Shown: positions 39,876 to 49,212, numbered from the stretch's first letter. The stretch: 64,000 bases of DNA from Bisbaumannia salifodinae (GCF_039522585.1 NZ_BAAADR010000012.1); one strand, 5' to 3'. Notes: generated from the sequence alone by a model not told the origin. Numbers and translations: made by a program.

Positions 39876-40694
39876 CTAGTCGAAGCGGGCCGAGCGCTTT
39901 TCCAGGCGGGCGGCCACCGCCTCCCGCTGCTCGGCGCTGCCCAGCAGCTCGCCCTGCAATCGGGCCTCCAGGGCCAGGCGTTCCCGCTGGGAGAGCGAGG
40001 GGGCGGTTTCGAAGAGGGTGCGTGCCGCCACCACCGCCTTGGGCGAGCGGGCGGCGATGGCTTGGGCGACCTCCTGGGCCGTCGCCTCGGGGGCCTCGCT
40101 CAGGCGGGTGACCAGGCCCAGGGCATAGGCCTCGTGGCCACTCACCTTGCGCCCGCTCCAGGCCAGCTCCTGGAGCAGGTCACGGCGCAGCCCCGCGCCG
40201 GTCACGCTGATGGCCATATCGGGGATGATGCCCCAGTCGATCTCCAGCAGCCCCAGCCGCGCCTCGGGGTGCGCCACGCGGATATCCGCGCCCAGGGCGA
40301 TCTGCAGGCCACCGCCATAGACATGGCCGTGCAGGGCGGCGATCACCGGCACCCCGGCGTCGCGCCAGCCCAGGGCCAAGCGCTGCACCGGGTTGATGCC
40401 GTCCTCGGGATCGGCCTCCAGTAACCCGGGCAGTCGCTCGGGAGACGCCATGATGGCGGCCATATCCAGGCCGGCGCAGAAGCTCTCGCCCTCCCCCACC
40501 AGCAGTACGGCGCGCACCCGTCCGGCCTCGGCCAGCGCCTCGAGGCGCCTCTGCACCGCCAGCAGGCCCTCGATCATGGCCCAGTCCAGGCAATTCAGGG
40601 CGTCGGGGCGGGCCAGGGCGACCCGGGCGACAAAGTCGGTGACCGTCAGGGTCACCCGCGATGCGAAGCTTTCCTGGCTAACACTCTCCGGCAT
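39876..40694 (-). CDS. Crotonase/enoyl-CoA hydratase family protein
   Basis: A 272-residue crotonase-fold protein with the oxyanion-hole segments ESFCAGLDM (about 70) and HVYGGGLQIALGADIRV (about 120-136). The first catalytic Glu of true hydratases is Gln/Ile here (GGGLQ), while LEIDWGIIPDM keeps an acidic pair, so an isomerase-like or other acyl-CoA reaction is more likely than simple hydration. The ATG follows GAGGAGAGG. It lies downstream of the amiS/ureI-like gene in the same direction; a functional link is not evident. Substrate unknown. Confidence 0.82.
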   Translation of the reverse strand: MPESVSQESFASRVTLTVTDFVARVALARPDALNCLDWAMIEGLLAVQRRLEALAEAGRVRAVLLVGEGESFCAGLDMAAIMASPERLPGLLEADPEDGINPVQRLALGWRDAGVPVIAALHGHVYGGGLQIALGADIRVAHPEARLGLLEIDWGIIPDMAISVTGAGLRRDLLQELAWSGRKVSGHEAYALGLVTRLSEAPEATAQEVAQAIAARSPKAVVAARTLFETAPSLSQRERLALEARLQGELLGSAEQREAVAARLEKRSARFD

Positions 40695-40761
40695 GGGGCC
40701 TCTCCTCGGTGGAAAATACCCCGAGTGTGCGCCTCGCCGGACATGTTTTCAAACAGTTGTT

Positions 40762-41280
40762 TCAGGTCAGCAGCAGGCCCTGCAGCAGCAGGTACCCGGG
40801 TAGCCAGGCGGTCACCAGGCCCTGGGCCAGGGCGGTGCGCGCCATCAACGGCTGCAGCTGGGGACGATGGCAGAGCATCAGGTAGAAGCCGAACCAGAGC
40901 AGCGCCCAGGCCAGCCAGTTGAGCCCCGACCACCAGCCCCAGAGCCCCTCGGCCACCGCCAGTTGCAGCAACCCGGTGGGCAGGGCGGTCAGCGCCACGA
41001 AGAGGCAGAAGTAGCCCAGGCCGTGACCCGAGCTGCCGTTGCGGCGATTGATGGCCACCCACAGGTAGGTGAAGGCGAACAGCAGGGTCATGGCCGCGGT
41101 GCGCACGCTGGCCGCATCGGCCCCCGGCCCGAAGGCGGCATAGGCCGCCACCGCCAGGCTGACGCCCCCGACGAAGAAGTTGATCACCTGGATCTCGCGG
41201 TCCTCGATGCGTCCCAGCATCCACAGGCCATTGAGCACCAGCACCGCGCCCACGTAGAGCAGACTCAGTCCCTCATGCAC
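40762..41280 (-). CDS. AmiS/UreI family inner-membrane urea/amide channel
   Basis: The 172 residues form six hydrophobic segments (about 3-22, 33-52, 62-80, 89-107, 117-135, 148-170) with the family pattern LLYVGAVLVLNGLWMLG at the start. UreI is a proton-gated urea channel and AmiS accompanies aliphatic amidases; no urease or amidase is in this window, so the substrate is open. The start appears to be GTG (GTG-CAT-GAG). A perfect 7-5-7 inverted repeat 95-113 bp upstream could be an operator. Confidence 0.82.
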   Translation of the reverse strand: MHEGLSLLYVGAVLVLNGLWMLGRIEDREIQVINFFVGGVSLAVAAYAAFGPGADAASVRTAAMTLLFAFTYLWVAINRRNGSSGHGLGYFCLFVALTALPTGLLQLAVAEGLWGWWSGLNWLAWALLWFGFYLMLCHRPQLQPLMARTALAQGLVTAWLPGYLLLQGLLLT

Positions 41281-41374
41281 CTTTGCATTCTCCCGGCTCG
41301 GGGCGCCAACCCCATGCCGGTGCCCCTCTTGCAGGCGCTCTTATAGCCCCAAGCGGCGGCCCCGACAAGAGGTT

Positions 41375-41393
41375 TATGGAAATAGATTCCATA
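41375..41393. promoter_or_regulatory. Perfect inverted repeat upstream of the amiS/ureI-like gene
   Basis: TATGGAA-N5-TTCCATA lies between the purL terminator and the channel gene. The arms are perfect and AT-rich in a GC-rich setting, and no T tract follows. Confidence 0.5.
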
Positions 41394-41411
41394 GTATGCC
41401 GTGGTTAGACA

Positions 41412-41435
41412 AAAGGCGGCCCGAGGGCCGCCTTT
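41412..41435 (-). terminator. Intrinsic terminator of purL
   Basis: Stem AAAGGCGGCC/GGCCGCCTTT with a 4-base loop, followed on the minus strand by TTTTGTC. Confidence 0.8.
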
Positions 41436-41462
41436 GGGTATACGCCGGAGGGGGGGAGCTGG

Positions 41463-41551
41463 TTAGCCCACCCAGACCCGGGCCAGGTGTTGCGGAACAG
41501 CGGAACAGCCGCAGCCAGGCGCCGTCCTGGCTCCAGTCGTTCAGCCGGCCA
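41463..41551 (-). repeat. Degenerate second copy of the purL 3' end
   Basis: This segment matches the last ~74 bp of purL (41563-41636) at a 100-bp period. Read on the minus strand it would encode SQDGAWLRLFR, as in the real C-terminus, but it carries an internal ~15-bp tandem insertion (GTTCCGC repeated). It lies just past the purL stop. Confidence 0.9.
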
Positions 41552-41562
41552 GCGTCCTCGCT

Positions 41563-44500
41563 TTAACCCACCCAGACCCGGGCGTTGCGGAACAACCGCA
41601 GCCAGGCGCCGTCCTGGGTCCAGTCGCCGGGCCGCCAGGAATTGGTCACCGCCCGCACCACCCGCTCCGGGTGCGGCATCATGATGGTGACCCGGCCATC
41701 CGGGGTGGTCAGGCCGGTGATGCCGGCGGGGGAGCCGTTGGGGTTGGCCGGGTAGCGGCTGGTGACCTGGCCGTAGTTGTCCACGTAGCGCAGCGCCACC
41801 TGGCCGCCGCTCTGCATGGTACGCAGGTGGCCGCTGTCGCGGAATTCGGCGCGGCCCTCGCCGTGGGCCACGGCGATGGGCAGCCGCGAGCCCTGCATGC
41901 CGGCCAGCAGGATCGACGGGCTCTGCTCCACCTGGACCATGGCCACCCGGGCCTCGAACTGCTCCGACTCGTTGCGCACGAAGCGCGGCCAGGCCTCGGC
42001 ACCGGGGATCAGCTCCTTGAGCTGGGAGAGCATCTGGCAACCGTTGCAGACACCCAGGGCGAAGCTGTCGTCGCGCTGGAAGAAGCCGGCGAACTGCTCG
42101 CGGGCCTGGGCGTTGAAGAGCACCGACTTGGCCCAGCCGCCGCCGGCGCCCAGGACGTCGCCATAGGAGAAGCCGCCGCAGGCCACCAGGCCCTTGAACT
42201 GCTCGAGGGAGACCCGCCCCTCGAGGATATCGCTCATATGCACATCGACCGCCTCGAAGCCGGCCTTGTCGAAGGCCCAGGCCATCTCCAGGTGGCCGTT
42301 GACGCCCTGCTCGCGGAGGATCGCCATGGCCGGACGGGCGGTGTTGATAAAGGGCGCGGCGATATCCTCGTCGATCGCGAAGCTCGGCTCGGCACTGAGT
42401 CCCGGGTCGCGGTCGTCCAGCAGGCCGTCGAACTCGCTCTTGGCGCACTCCGGGTTGTCGCGCAGCGCCTGCAGCTGGTAGCTGGTCTCGGCCCAGGTAC
42501 GCTGGGCCAGCAGCCGGGTGGTCTCGAGCAGCGGCTCCTCGAAGAGGGTGACCCGCACCTGGTCGTCGTAGCGAGGCCGGGCGATGACGCCACAGGTTTC
42601 GATGCCGGCGGCGGCGAACTGCGCCAGCACCTCCTCGGTGTGGGCGCGGTTGACCTGGATCACCGCCCCCAGCTCCTCGGCGAAGAGGGCGTTGACCGCC
42701 TCGTGGGGCTCGTCGACCAGCCAGTCGAGCTTGATCTCCAGGCCGGCGTGGGCGGCGAAGGCCATCTCCAGCAGGGTCACCAGCAGGCCGCCGTCGCTGC
42801 GGTCGTGGTAGGCGAGCAGCTTGCCCTCGGCGTTGAGGCCCTGGATCACCGCGAAGAAGGCCTTGAGGTCCTCGGCATCGTCCAGGTCGGGGCAGGCATC
42901 GCCCACCTGGCCATAGACCTGGGCCAGGGCCGAGCCGCCCAGGCGGTTCTTGCCGCCGCCTAGGTCGATAAGCAGCAGGTCGGACTCGTCCTGCTCCAGG
43001 TTGATCTGCGGGGTCAGGGTCTTCAGCGCATCGGTGACCGGAGCGAAGCCGGTGATCACCAGCGACAGCGGCGAGGTGATGCTCTTCTCCTCCCCGTCCT
43101 CCTGCCAGGCGGTGCGCATGGACATGGAGTCCTTGCCCACCGGCACGGCGATGCCAAGCGCCGGGCAGAGCTCCATGCCCACGGCATGGACGGCGTCGTA
43201 CAGCGCCTGGTTCTCGCCGGGATGATCGGCGGCGCTCATCCAGTTGGCGGAGAGCTTGATATCGGAGAGCTCGGCGATGGGCGCGGCGGCCAGGTTGGTG
43301 ATCGCCTCGGCCACCGCCAGGCGGGCGCTGGCGGCGGGGTCGATCAGCGCCACCGGGGGCCGCTCGCCCATGGCCATGGCCTCGCCGGCGTGGGTGTCGA
43401 AGCTCGCCGTGGTCACGGCGACGTCGGCCACCGGCACCTGCCAGGGGCCGACCATCTGGTCGCGGGCCACCTGGCCGGTGATGGAGCGGTCGCCGATGGT
43501 GATCAGGAAGCTCTTGGAGGCCACGGTGGGCAGGCGCAGCACCCGATCCATCGCCTCGCGCAGGTCCAGGTTGTCGAGCATCACCCCGGCCAGATCGCGG
43601 TTCTGGCGCACGAACTCGCGAGTCATCTTCGGCGGCTTGCCGAACAGCACGCTCATCGGCAGATCGACGGGCTTGCTCTCGAAGTGGCCATCGCGCACCT
43701 CGAGATGGTGGGGCTCGGTGGCCTCGCCGACCACCGCATAGGGGCAGCGCTCGCGGCGGCACAGGGCATCGAAGGTGTCGAGGTCCTCCGGGGCCACCGC
43801 CAGCACGTAGCGCTCCTGGGCCTCGTTGCACCAGATCTCCAGCGGGCTCATGCCCGGCTCGGCATTGGGCACGGCGCGCAGGTCGAAGAGGCCACCGCGC
43901 TCGCCGTCCTTGACCAGCTCCGGCAGGGCATTGGAGAGGCCGCCGGCACCCACGTCATGGATAAAGCAGATGGGGTTCTTGTCGAGGGCCCAGCAGCGGT
44001 CGATCACCTCCTGGGCACGACGCTCGATCTCGGCGTTGTCGCGCTGCACCGAGGCGAAGTCCAGGTCGGCGCTGGAGGCGCCGGAGGCCATGGAGGAGGC
44101 GGCACCGCCGCCCAGGCCGATCAGCATGGCCGGCCCGCCCATCACGATCAGTTTGCCGCCCACCGGGATCTCGCCCTTCTGGACATGCTGGTCGCGGATA
44201 TTGCCGTAGCCGCCGGCGATCATGATCGGCTTGTGGTAGCCGCGGCGCTCGATGCCATGGGCGCCCAGGGCGTCCTGCTCATAGGTGCGGAAGTAGCCGG
44301 TGAGGTTGGGGCGACCGAACTCGTTGTTGAAGGCGGCGCCGCCGATGGGCCCTTCCAGCATGATTTCCAGGGCGTTGACGATGCGCTCCGGCTTGCCGTA
44401 GTCGAAGGCCTCCCAGGGCTGCACGAACTCGGGGATGCGCAGGTTGGAGACGGTGAAGCCGGTCAGCCCCGCCTTGGGCTTGCCGCCGATGCCGGTGGCG

Positions 44501-45477
44501 CCCTCGTCGCGGATCTCGCCGCCGGCGCCGGTGGCCGCGCCGGGATAGGGAGCGATGGCGGTGGGGTGGTTGTGGGTCTCCACCTTCATCAGGATCTGGA
44601 TCGGCTCCTCGACGGCGGCGTAGCGGGCCCGCTCGCCTTCGGCGCCGGTCAGCGGCGCGGCGAAGAAGCGCGGCGCGGTGGTGCCCTCGATCACCGCGGC
44701 GTTGTCGCTGTAGGCGGAGAGCACCTTGCCCGGCGAGGCCTGATGGGTGTTCTTGATCATCTTGAACAGCGAGTGGCTCTGGGCCTCGCCGTCGATCAGC
44801 CAGTCGGCATTGAAGATCTTGTGGCGGCAGTGCTCGGAGTTGGCCTGGGCGAACATCATCAGTTCGACGTCGGTGGGGTTGCGCGAAAGCTCCTGGAAGG
44901 CCGCCAGCAGGTAGTCGATCTCGTCCTCGGCCAGCGCCAGGCCCAGCTCGCCGTTGGCGGTGACCAGCGCCGCCCGGCCGCCGGCGAGGATATCCACGCT
45001 GCCCAGGGGCGCCGGCTCGTGATGCGAGAAGAGCTTGGCGGCGTCGGAGGCATTGGCCAGCACCGTCTCGGTCATGCGGTCGTGGAGCACCGCCTGGATG
45101 CCCTCATAGGCCGCCTCGGAGAGAGTGCCACCCAGCCTGACCCGGTAGGCGATGCCCCGCTCCAGGCGACGCACCTGACTCAGGCCGCAGTTGCGGGCGA
45201 TATCGGTGGCCTTGGAGGACCAGGGCGACTGGGTGCCGATGCGCGGCACCACCAGGAAGAGATGGCCCTCGCGGCCACCCGCGTCGCGGGGGGCGCCGTA
45301 GTCGAGCAGCCGTTCCAGCACCGCCAGCGCCTCGGCGCCGAGGTCGCCATCATGGTCGACGAAGTGCACATAGTCGGCATGCAGGGATTCGACCTCGGGC
45401 ACCTGTGCACGCAGGGTGGCCAGCAACTTGGCATGACGGAAAGCGGAAAGGGCAGGCGCACCGCGCAGTTCGAGCAT
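41563..45477 (-). CDS. purL: Phosphoribosylformylglycinamidine synthase
   Basis: The large single-chain FGAM synthase of gammaproteobacteria. Start at 45477 after AGAGGC gives 1304 residues, near the usual ~1295. In order: PurS-like and linker region, the two ATP-grasp-like FGAM domains (NGAVIEGT-type region near 300; GGAASSMASG near 450), then a class I glutamine amidotransferase domain with the Cys in VACGGFSYGD and the His/Glu pair in MPHPERV near the C-terminus. An upstream frame extension to 45648 is not coding. It is divergent from mltF, as in many relatives. Confidence 0.98.
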   Translation of the reverse strand: MLELRGAPALSAFRHAKLLATLRAQVPEVESLHADYVHFVDHDGDLGAEALAVLERLLDYGAPRDAGGREGHLFLVVPRIGTQSPWSSKATDIARNCGLSQVRRLERGIAYRVRLGGTLSEAAYEGIQAVLHDRMTETVLANASDAAKLFSHHEPAPLGSVDILAGGRAALVTANGELGLALAEDEIDYLLAAFQELSRNPTDVELMMFAQANSEHCRHKIFNADWLIDGEAQSHSLFKMIKNTHQASPGKVLSAYSDNAAVIEGTTAPRFFAAPLTGAEGERARYAAVEEPIQILMKVETHNHPTAIAPYPGAATGAGGEIRDEGATGIGGKPKAGLTGFTVSNLRIPEFVQPWEAFDYGKPERIVNALEIMLEGPIGGAAFNNEFGRPNLTGYFRTYEQDALGAHGIERRGYHKPIMIAGGYGNIRDQHVQKGEIPVGGKLIVMGGPAMLIGLGGGAASSMASGASSADLDFASVQRDNAEIERRAQEVIDRCWALDKNPICFIHDVGAGGLSNALPELVKDGERGGLFDLRAVPNAEPGMSPLEIWCNEAQERYVLAVAPEDLDTFDALCRRERCPYAVVGEATEPHHLEVRDGHFESKPVDLPMSVLFGKPPKMTREFVRQNRDLAGVMLDNLDLREAMDRVLRLPTVASKSFLITIGDRSITGQVARDQMVGPWQVPVADVAVTTASFDTHAGEAMAMGERPPVALIDPAASARLAVAEAITNLAAAPIAELSDIKLSANWMSAADHPGENQALYDAVHAVGMELCPALGIAVPVGKDSMSMRTAWQEDGEEKSITSPLSLVITGFAPVTDALKTLTPQINLEQDESDLLLIDLGGGKNRLGGSALAQVYGQVGDACPDLDDAEDLKAFFAVIQGLNAEGKLLAYHDRSDGGLLVTLLEMAFAAHAGLEIKLDWLVDEPHEAVNALFAEELGAVIQVNRAHTEEVLAQFAAAGIETCGVIARPRYDDQVRVTLFEEPLLETTRLLAQRTWAETSYQLQALRDNPECAKSEFDGLLDDRDPGLSAEPSFAIDEDIAAPFINTARPAMAILREQGVNGHLEMAWAFDKAGFEAVDVHMSDILEGRVSLEQFKGLVACGGFSYGDVLGAGGGWAKSVLFNAQAREQFAGFFQRDDSFALGVCNGCQMLSQLKELIPGAEAWPRFVRNESEQFEARVAMVQVEQSPSILLAGMQGSRLPIAVAHGEGRAEFRDSGHLRTMQSGGQVALRYVDNYGQVTSRYPANPNGSPAGITGLTTPDGRVTIMMPHPERVVRAVTNSWRPGDWTQDGAWLRLFRNARVWVG

Positions 45478-45646
45478 GTCGATCGAGCCTCTGAAGAGAT
45501 AGCGAAGAAATGGCAGGATTGGTGCCGCGGCTGGCGGCGATCTGGCGCACATGATACTGGAAAGCGGGGCGCGGACGAAATCCGCGGGATGACAGCCTCC
45601 GCCGGCGCCGTTATGGTGGGGCGTCCCGAGGCGACCGCTGATCCCC

Positions 45647-47116
45647 ATGCACCGATCCCTGGCTCTTCATCTCTACCGCCACTGGCGGGGCTATATGCTG
45701 CTCTGCTGCGGCCTGCTGCTGGCCCTGTGGCCGGCACGCCAGTCGCCACGCCCCGACTCGCCACTGACGACGATTCGCGAACGGGCCTTCCTCAGCGTCC
45801 TGACCCGCAACACCCCCACCACCTATTATCAGGGCAGTCACGGCCCCGCCGGCTTCGAGTACGAGCTGGCCCGGCGTTTCGCCGATCACCTGGGGGTGAG
45901 CCTGGATATGGACGCCGACCATAGCCTCCAGGAGGTGCTGTCCGGCGTGCGCGCGGGCCAGGCCGACCTGGGCGCCGCCGCCCTGCCCCTGGCCCCGGAA
46001 CAGGAGGGGATCATCTTCAGTCGCCCCATCCTCACCCTGCAGCCGCTGGTGGTCTATCGCCGCGGCCTGCCCCCGGTGCGTGATATCGACGACCTGCAGC
46101 GCCTCTCCCTGGCCACCCTGCGCGGCTCGGGCACCGGCCTGGTACTGCGTGAGCTGCAGGCCGAGCGGCCCGAGTTGAGCTGGCTGGAGACCGGCGACCT
46201 GGAGGTCGCCGACCTGCTGCAGCGGGTGGAATCCGGCAGCCTCGATGCCGCCGTGGTCTACGCCCATCAGTTTCGCCTCAACCGCCTCTTCTTCCCCGGC
46301 GTCGAGAGTGGCTTCCCCCTCGGCGAGCCGCTCTCCATGGCCTGGGCCTTCCCCGCCCGGGGGGGCTTGCCCCTGCAACAGGCGGCCAATGCCTTCCTGG
46401 CGACCCAGCAGACCAACGGCGAGCTGGACGCCCTGGTGGAACGCTACTTCGGTCACGATGACTACCTGGAATACGTGGGGGCGCGGCGCTTTATCCACCA
46501 GGTGCGGGAGGTGCTGCCCGGCTATGCGCCGCTGTTCCGCGAGGCGGCCCGGGAGACCGGCTTCGACTGGAAGCTGTTGGCGGCGCTGGGGTATCAGGAG
46601 TCCCACTGGGACCCGGAGGCCACCTCGCCCACCGGGGTGCGTGGCCTGATGATGCTGACCCTGCCCACCGCCGAGGAAATGGGCGTCGCGGATCGCCTCG
46701 ACCCAGGTCAGAGCGTCGACGGCGGCGCCCGCTACCTGCGCGGCATCAAGGAGCGCCTCCCCGAGAGCATCGAGGAGCCCGATCGCCTGTGGATGGCCCT
46801 GGCGGCCTACAACGTGGGCCTGGGGCATCTCTACGATGCCCGGCGCATCGCCGAGCAGCGCGGCGGCGATCCGGACCGCTGGGCCGATGTACGCGAGGCG
46901 CTGCCGCTGCTGCAGAAGCGCGAATGGTACAGCCAGACCCGCCACGGCTATGCCCGGGGCGGCGAGCCGGTGATCTATGTGCGCAATATCCGCCGCTACT
47001 ACGAGATCCTCGACTATGTGGATCGCAGCCAGCGGCAGTTCTTCCAGCTCAATGCCCGGCGCCCGGACAGCGTCGACGACGATCTACTCTTCGATACGGT
47101 ACCGCCGGTGCTCTAA
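45647..47116 (+). CDS. mltF: Membrane-bound lytic transglycosylase F
   Basis: Cleaves peptidoglycan to anhydromuropeptides. The 489 residues have an N-terminal hydrophobic signal (YMLLCCGLLLALWP), a periplasmic solute-binding-like domain (about 45-275, GFEYELARRFADHLGV) and a C-terminal SLT domain (about 300-440) with the catalytic Glu in LGYQESHWDPEA and AYNVGLGHLYDAR. The products feed AmpD, encoded at 18.5 kb. The stop overlaps the tadA stop by 3 bp (convergent). The order tadA-mltF-purL matches E. coli. Confidence 0.95.
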   Translation: MHRSLALHLYRHWRGYMLLCCGLLLALWPARQSPRPDSPLTTIRERAFLSVLTRNTPTTYYQGSHGPAGFEYELARRFADHLGVSLDMDADHSLQEVLSGVRAGQADLGAAALPLAPEQEGIIFSRPILTLQPLVVYRRGLPPVRDIDDLQRLSLATLRGSGTGLVLRELQAERPELSWLETGDLEVADLLQRVESGSLDAAVVYAHQFRLNRLFFPGVESGFPLGEPLSMAWAFPARGGLPLQQAANAFLATQQTNGELDALVERYFGHDDYLEYVGARRFIHQVREVLPGYAPLFREAARETGFDWKLLAALGYQESHWDPEATSPTGVRGLMMLTLPTAEEMGVADRLDPGQSVDGGARYLRGIKERLPESIEEPDRLWMALAAYNVGLGHLYDARRIAEQRGGDPDRWADVREALPLLQKREWYSQTRHGYARGGEPVIYVRNIRRYYEILDYVDRSQRQFFQLNARRPDSVDDDLLFDTVPPVL

Positions 47117-47568
47117 CCGCGCCGCTCGGCGAAGAACGCCTGGAGCAGGCGCCTGGCCTGGCCGGCCAGTCGCCCCCCCTCCACCTCCACCCGATGGTTA
47201 TGCCAGGGCTGGGCGAAGAGGTTGGCCCTGGACTCCACCATGCCGGTCTTGGGCTCGGCGGCCCCGTAGACCACCCGCGCCAGGCGCGCATGGATAATCG
47301 CCCCGGTGCACATCAGGCAGGGCTCCAGGGTCACATAGAGGGTGCAGCCATCGAGGCGATAATTCGCGAGGCGGGCCGCCGCCGCCCGCAGCGCCTGGAT
47401 CTCGGCATGGGCACTGGGGTCGTGGCAACCGCAGGGGGCATTGAAGCCGGCGCCGATGATCTCGCCCTCGGCATCCACCACCACGGCACCCACCGGCACC
47501 TCCCCGGCGGCCAGGGCCTGGCGGGCCTGATCCAGGGCTCGGTGCATATAAAAGTCGTCGCTGCGCAT
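47113..47568 (-). CDS. tadA: tRNA-specific adenosine deaminase TadA
   Basis: Deaminates A34 to inosine in tRNA-Arg(ACG). The 151 residues from the ATG at 47568 (after GAGAG) contain the zinc/catalytic motif HAEIQAL and the second zinc pair PCLMC. The N-terminus begins RSDDFYMHRALDQA, as in TadA. The longer start (47598) lacks support. It is divergent from tesB and convergent with mltF. Confidence 0.96.
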   Translation of the reverse strand: MRSDDFYMHRALDQARQALAAGEVPVGAVVVDAEGEIIGAGFNAPCGCHDPSAHAEIQALRAAAARLANYRLDGCTLYVTLEPCLMCTGAIIHARLARVVYGAAEPKTGMVESRANLFAQPWHNHRVEVEGGRLAGQARRLLQAFFAERRG

Positions 47569-47642
47569 GGCGAGGCTCTCGGGTATCCTTAGCAACATAA
47601 AACAGTCGTATGACGAACCACCCTACCGCAGAGGATAGCGCC

Positions 47643-48467
47643 ATGACCAAGGCACTGGACGATCTGGTCGCCCTGCTCGGCCTGGAGATGATCGAGGAAA
47701 ACCTCTTCCGGGGCCAGAGCCAGGACCTCGGCTTCCCGCAGCTGTTCGGCGGCCAGGTGCTCGGCCAGGCCCTCTCCGCCGCCACCCGGACGGTGCCCGG
47801 CGAGCGCCTGGCGCACTCCCTGCACGGTTACTTCCTGCGCCCCGGTGATGCCAAGCGGCCGGTGGTCTATCAGGTGGATGCGGTACGCGACGGCGGCAGC
47901 TTCACCACCCGCCGGGTCACCGCCATCCAGAAGGGACAGCCGATCTTCTTCTGCAGCGCCTCCTTCCATGGCGAGGAGCCGGGCCACCATCACCAGTTCG
48001 CCATGCCCGAGGTGGACGACCCGGACACCCTGCTGGCCCAGGGCGCCAAGCTCCTCGACTTCGAGGGCCACCCCATCGAGTTCCTCCACCTGCCGGACTC
48101 AGAGGCGGACGCCTCGCACCCGACCCGCAAGCGGGTCTGGTTCCGCCTGGCCGGCGAGCTCCCGGACGACACCGCCCTGCACCGCTACCTGCTGGCCTAC
48201 AGCAGCGACTTCAACCTGCTGACCACCAGCCTGGTGCCCCATGGCATCGAGTTCGGCGAACCCCGGCTGCAGATCGCCAGCCTCGACCACGCCCTGTGGT
48301 TCCACCACGACCTCAGGGTCAACGACTGGCTGCTCTACGATATGGACAGCCCCTGGGCCGGCGGCGCCCGCGGCTTCGCCCGGGGCAGCCTGTTCGATCG
48401 CCGGGGGCGACTGGTGGCCTCCAGTGCCCAGGAAGGCTTGACGCGGATTCGCCAGCCCAAGGGCTAA
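47643..48467 (+). CDS. tesB: Acyl-CoA thioesterase II
   Basis: A double-hotdog thioesterase that hydrolyses acyl-CoAs. The 274 residues contain QLFGGQVLGQALSAA, SLHGYFLRPGD and the C-terminal hotdog with LQIASLDHALWFHHDLRVN; the active-site Asp is in SLDHALWFH. Start at 47643 follows GAGGAT; the longer frame from 47610 was not used. The last ~40 bp recur 91 bp downstream. tRNA-Thr follows. Confidence 0.95.
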   Translation: MTKALDDLVALLGLEMIEENLFRGQSQDLGFPQLFGGQVLGQALSAATRTVPGERLAHSLHGYFLRPGDAKRPVVYQVDAVRDGGSFTTRRVTAIQKGQPIFFCSASFHGEEPGHHHQFAMPEVDDPDTLLAQGAKLLDFEGHPIEFLHLPDSEADASHPTRKRVWFRLAGELPDDTALHRYLLAYSSDFNLLTTSLVPHGIEFGEPRLQIASLDHALWFHHDLRVNDWLLYDMDSPWAGGARGFARGSLFDRRGRLVASSAQEGLTRIRQPKG

Positions 48468-48516
48468 TAGCCTTGCCCGATTCGCCCCCGGGGCGGCGGC
48501 CCTCTTGCCACCCCGC

Positions 48517-48555
48517 GCCCAGGAAGGCTTGACGCGGATTCGCCGGCCAAGGGCC
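48517..48555 (+). repeat. Second copy of the tesB 3' end
   Basis: The 28 bp starting GCCCAGGAAGGCTTGACGCG are identical to 48426-48453 inside the end of tesB, and the following bases are similar. Period 91 bp. Sequence just upstream of both copies is also loosely alike, so the original duplication may span ~90 bp. Confidence 0.9.
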
Positions 48556-48597
48556 AGCCATCGTCCTCGCCCCCTGGCCAAGGGCCCGGCGGCTGAC

Positions 48598-48603
48598 TAT
48601 GCT
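48598..48603 (+). promoter_or_regulatory. Possible -10 box (TATGCT) of the tRNA-Thr gene
   Basis: TATGCT lies 17 bp before the tRNA 5' end. CTGGCC about 18 bp upstream is a poor -35 match. Confidence 0.35.
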
Positions 48604-48619
48604 CTCGACTCGACGCCCA

Positions 48620-48695
<76 letters not shown>

Positions 48696-49062
48696 GATTT
48701 TCCGCTTTGTTTTCCGTCTCTTATGCACTTCCTAATGGTCGCCAATCGGCGGCCTTTGTCGTTGGTGTCTACAAAGTGTCAACGGCGGTGAGATTGGCCA
48801 CCGGTTTGAGCCTTTGTGATCGCATACTGCCTTTGGCATTGCCTTGTGGAATCGTTGGCACGGGGAAACGGCACCGGCATGGCGTCGCCCTCTGGCACAT
48901 GAGCCACTTCCCAATCGTCCAAGGCTCGTTCACGAAGGAGTCGCCAAGGGCACCTCCTCGCGGCTACGCTGTCAGAGAAAGCGTCGTCATCGCTTCAGGG
49001 AGCGCTGACCGCCACTGCCCTTCGGGCGCCACCCAGGGCCCCAACTCAGGAAGGAGACGCTC
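48696..49062. other. Gap (367 bp) after tRNA-Thr; no gene recognised
   Basis: Composition is less GC-biased than the neighbouring genes. A frame of 122 codons on the plus strand spans it but has no ribosome binding site and no recognisable protein. It could be a remnant of an element once inserted at the tRNA 3' end, but no integrase fragment was identified. Confidence 0.5.
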
Positions 49063-49212
49063 ATGGCACCCCTAGAGTATTTCGCGATCGGATTGGCCGC
49101 GGCCGGCATTCTCGCCATGGTCGCTCACGCCCATAGTCACCAACGGCGTCCGGCACGCCAGACGGTACGTATCCCGCCGCCGCGTCCCCAGCCACGCCGT
49201 CCGCGGCATTAA
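49063..49212 (+). CDS. Small predicted membrane protein, 49 residues
   Basis: The frame begins MAPLEYFAIGLAAAGILAMV, giving one transmembrane helix, then a His/Arg/Pro-rich basic tail with PPPRPQPRRPRH. AGGAAGGAG lies 8 bp before the ATG, the best ribosome binding site in this stretch, so it is probably translated. It overlaps the sigma-factor stop on the other strand by 4 bp. No family recognised. Confidence 0.6.
   Translation: MAPLEYFAIGLAAAGILAMVAHAHSHQRRPARQTVRIPPPRPQPRRPRH

Noticed and set aside
41405..43831. 808-codon open frame on the minus strand inside purL
   Set aside because: It is a shadow frame of purL in GC-rich DNA and has low-complexity composition.
43186..45924. 912-codon plus-strand frame opposite purL
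   Set aside because: It is an antisense shadow that runs into mltF coding sequence.
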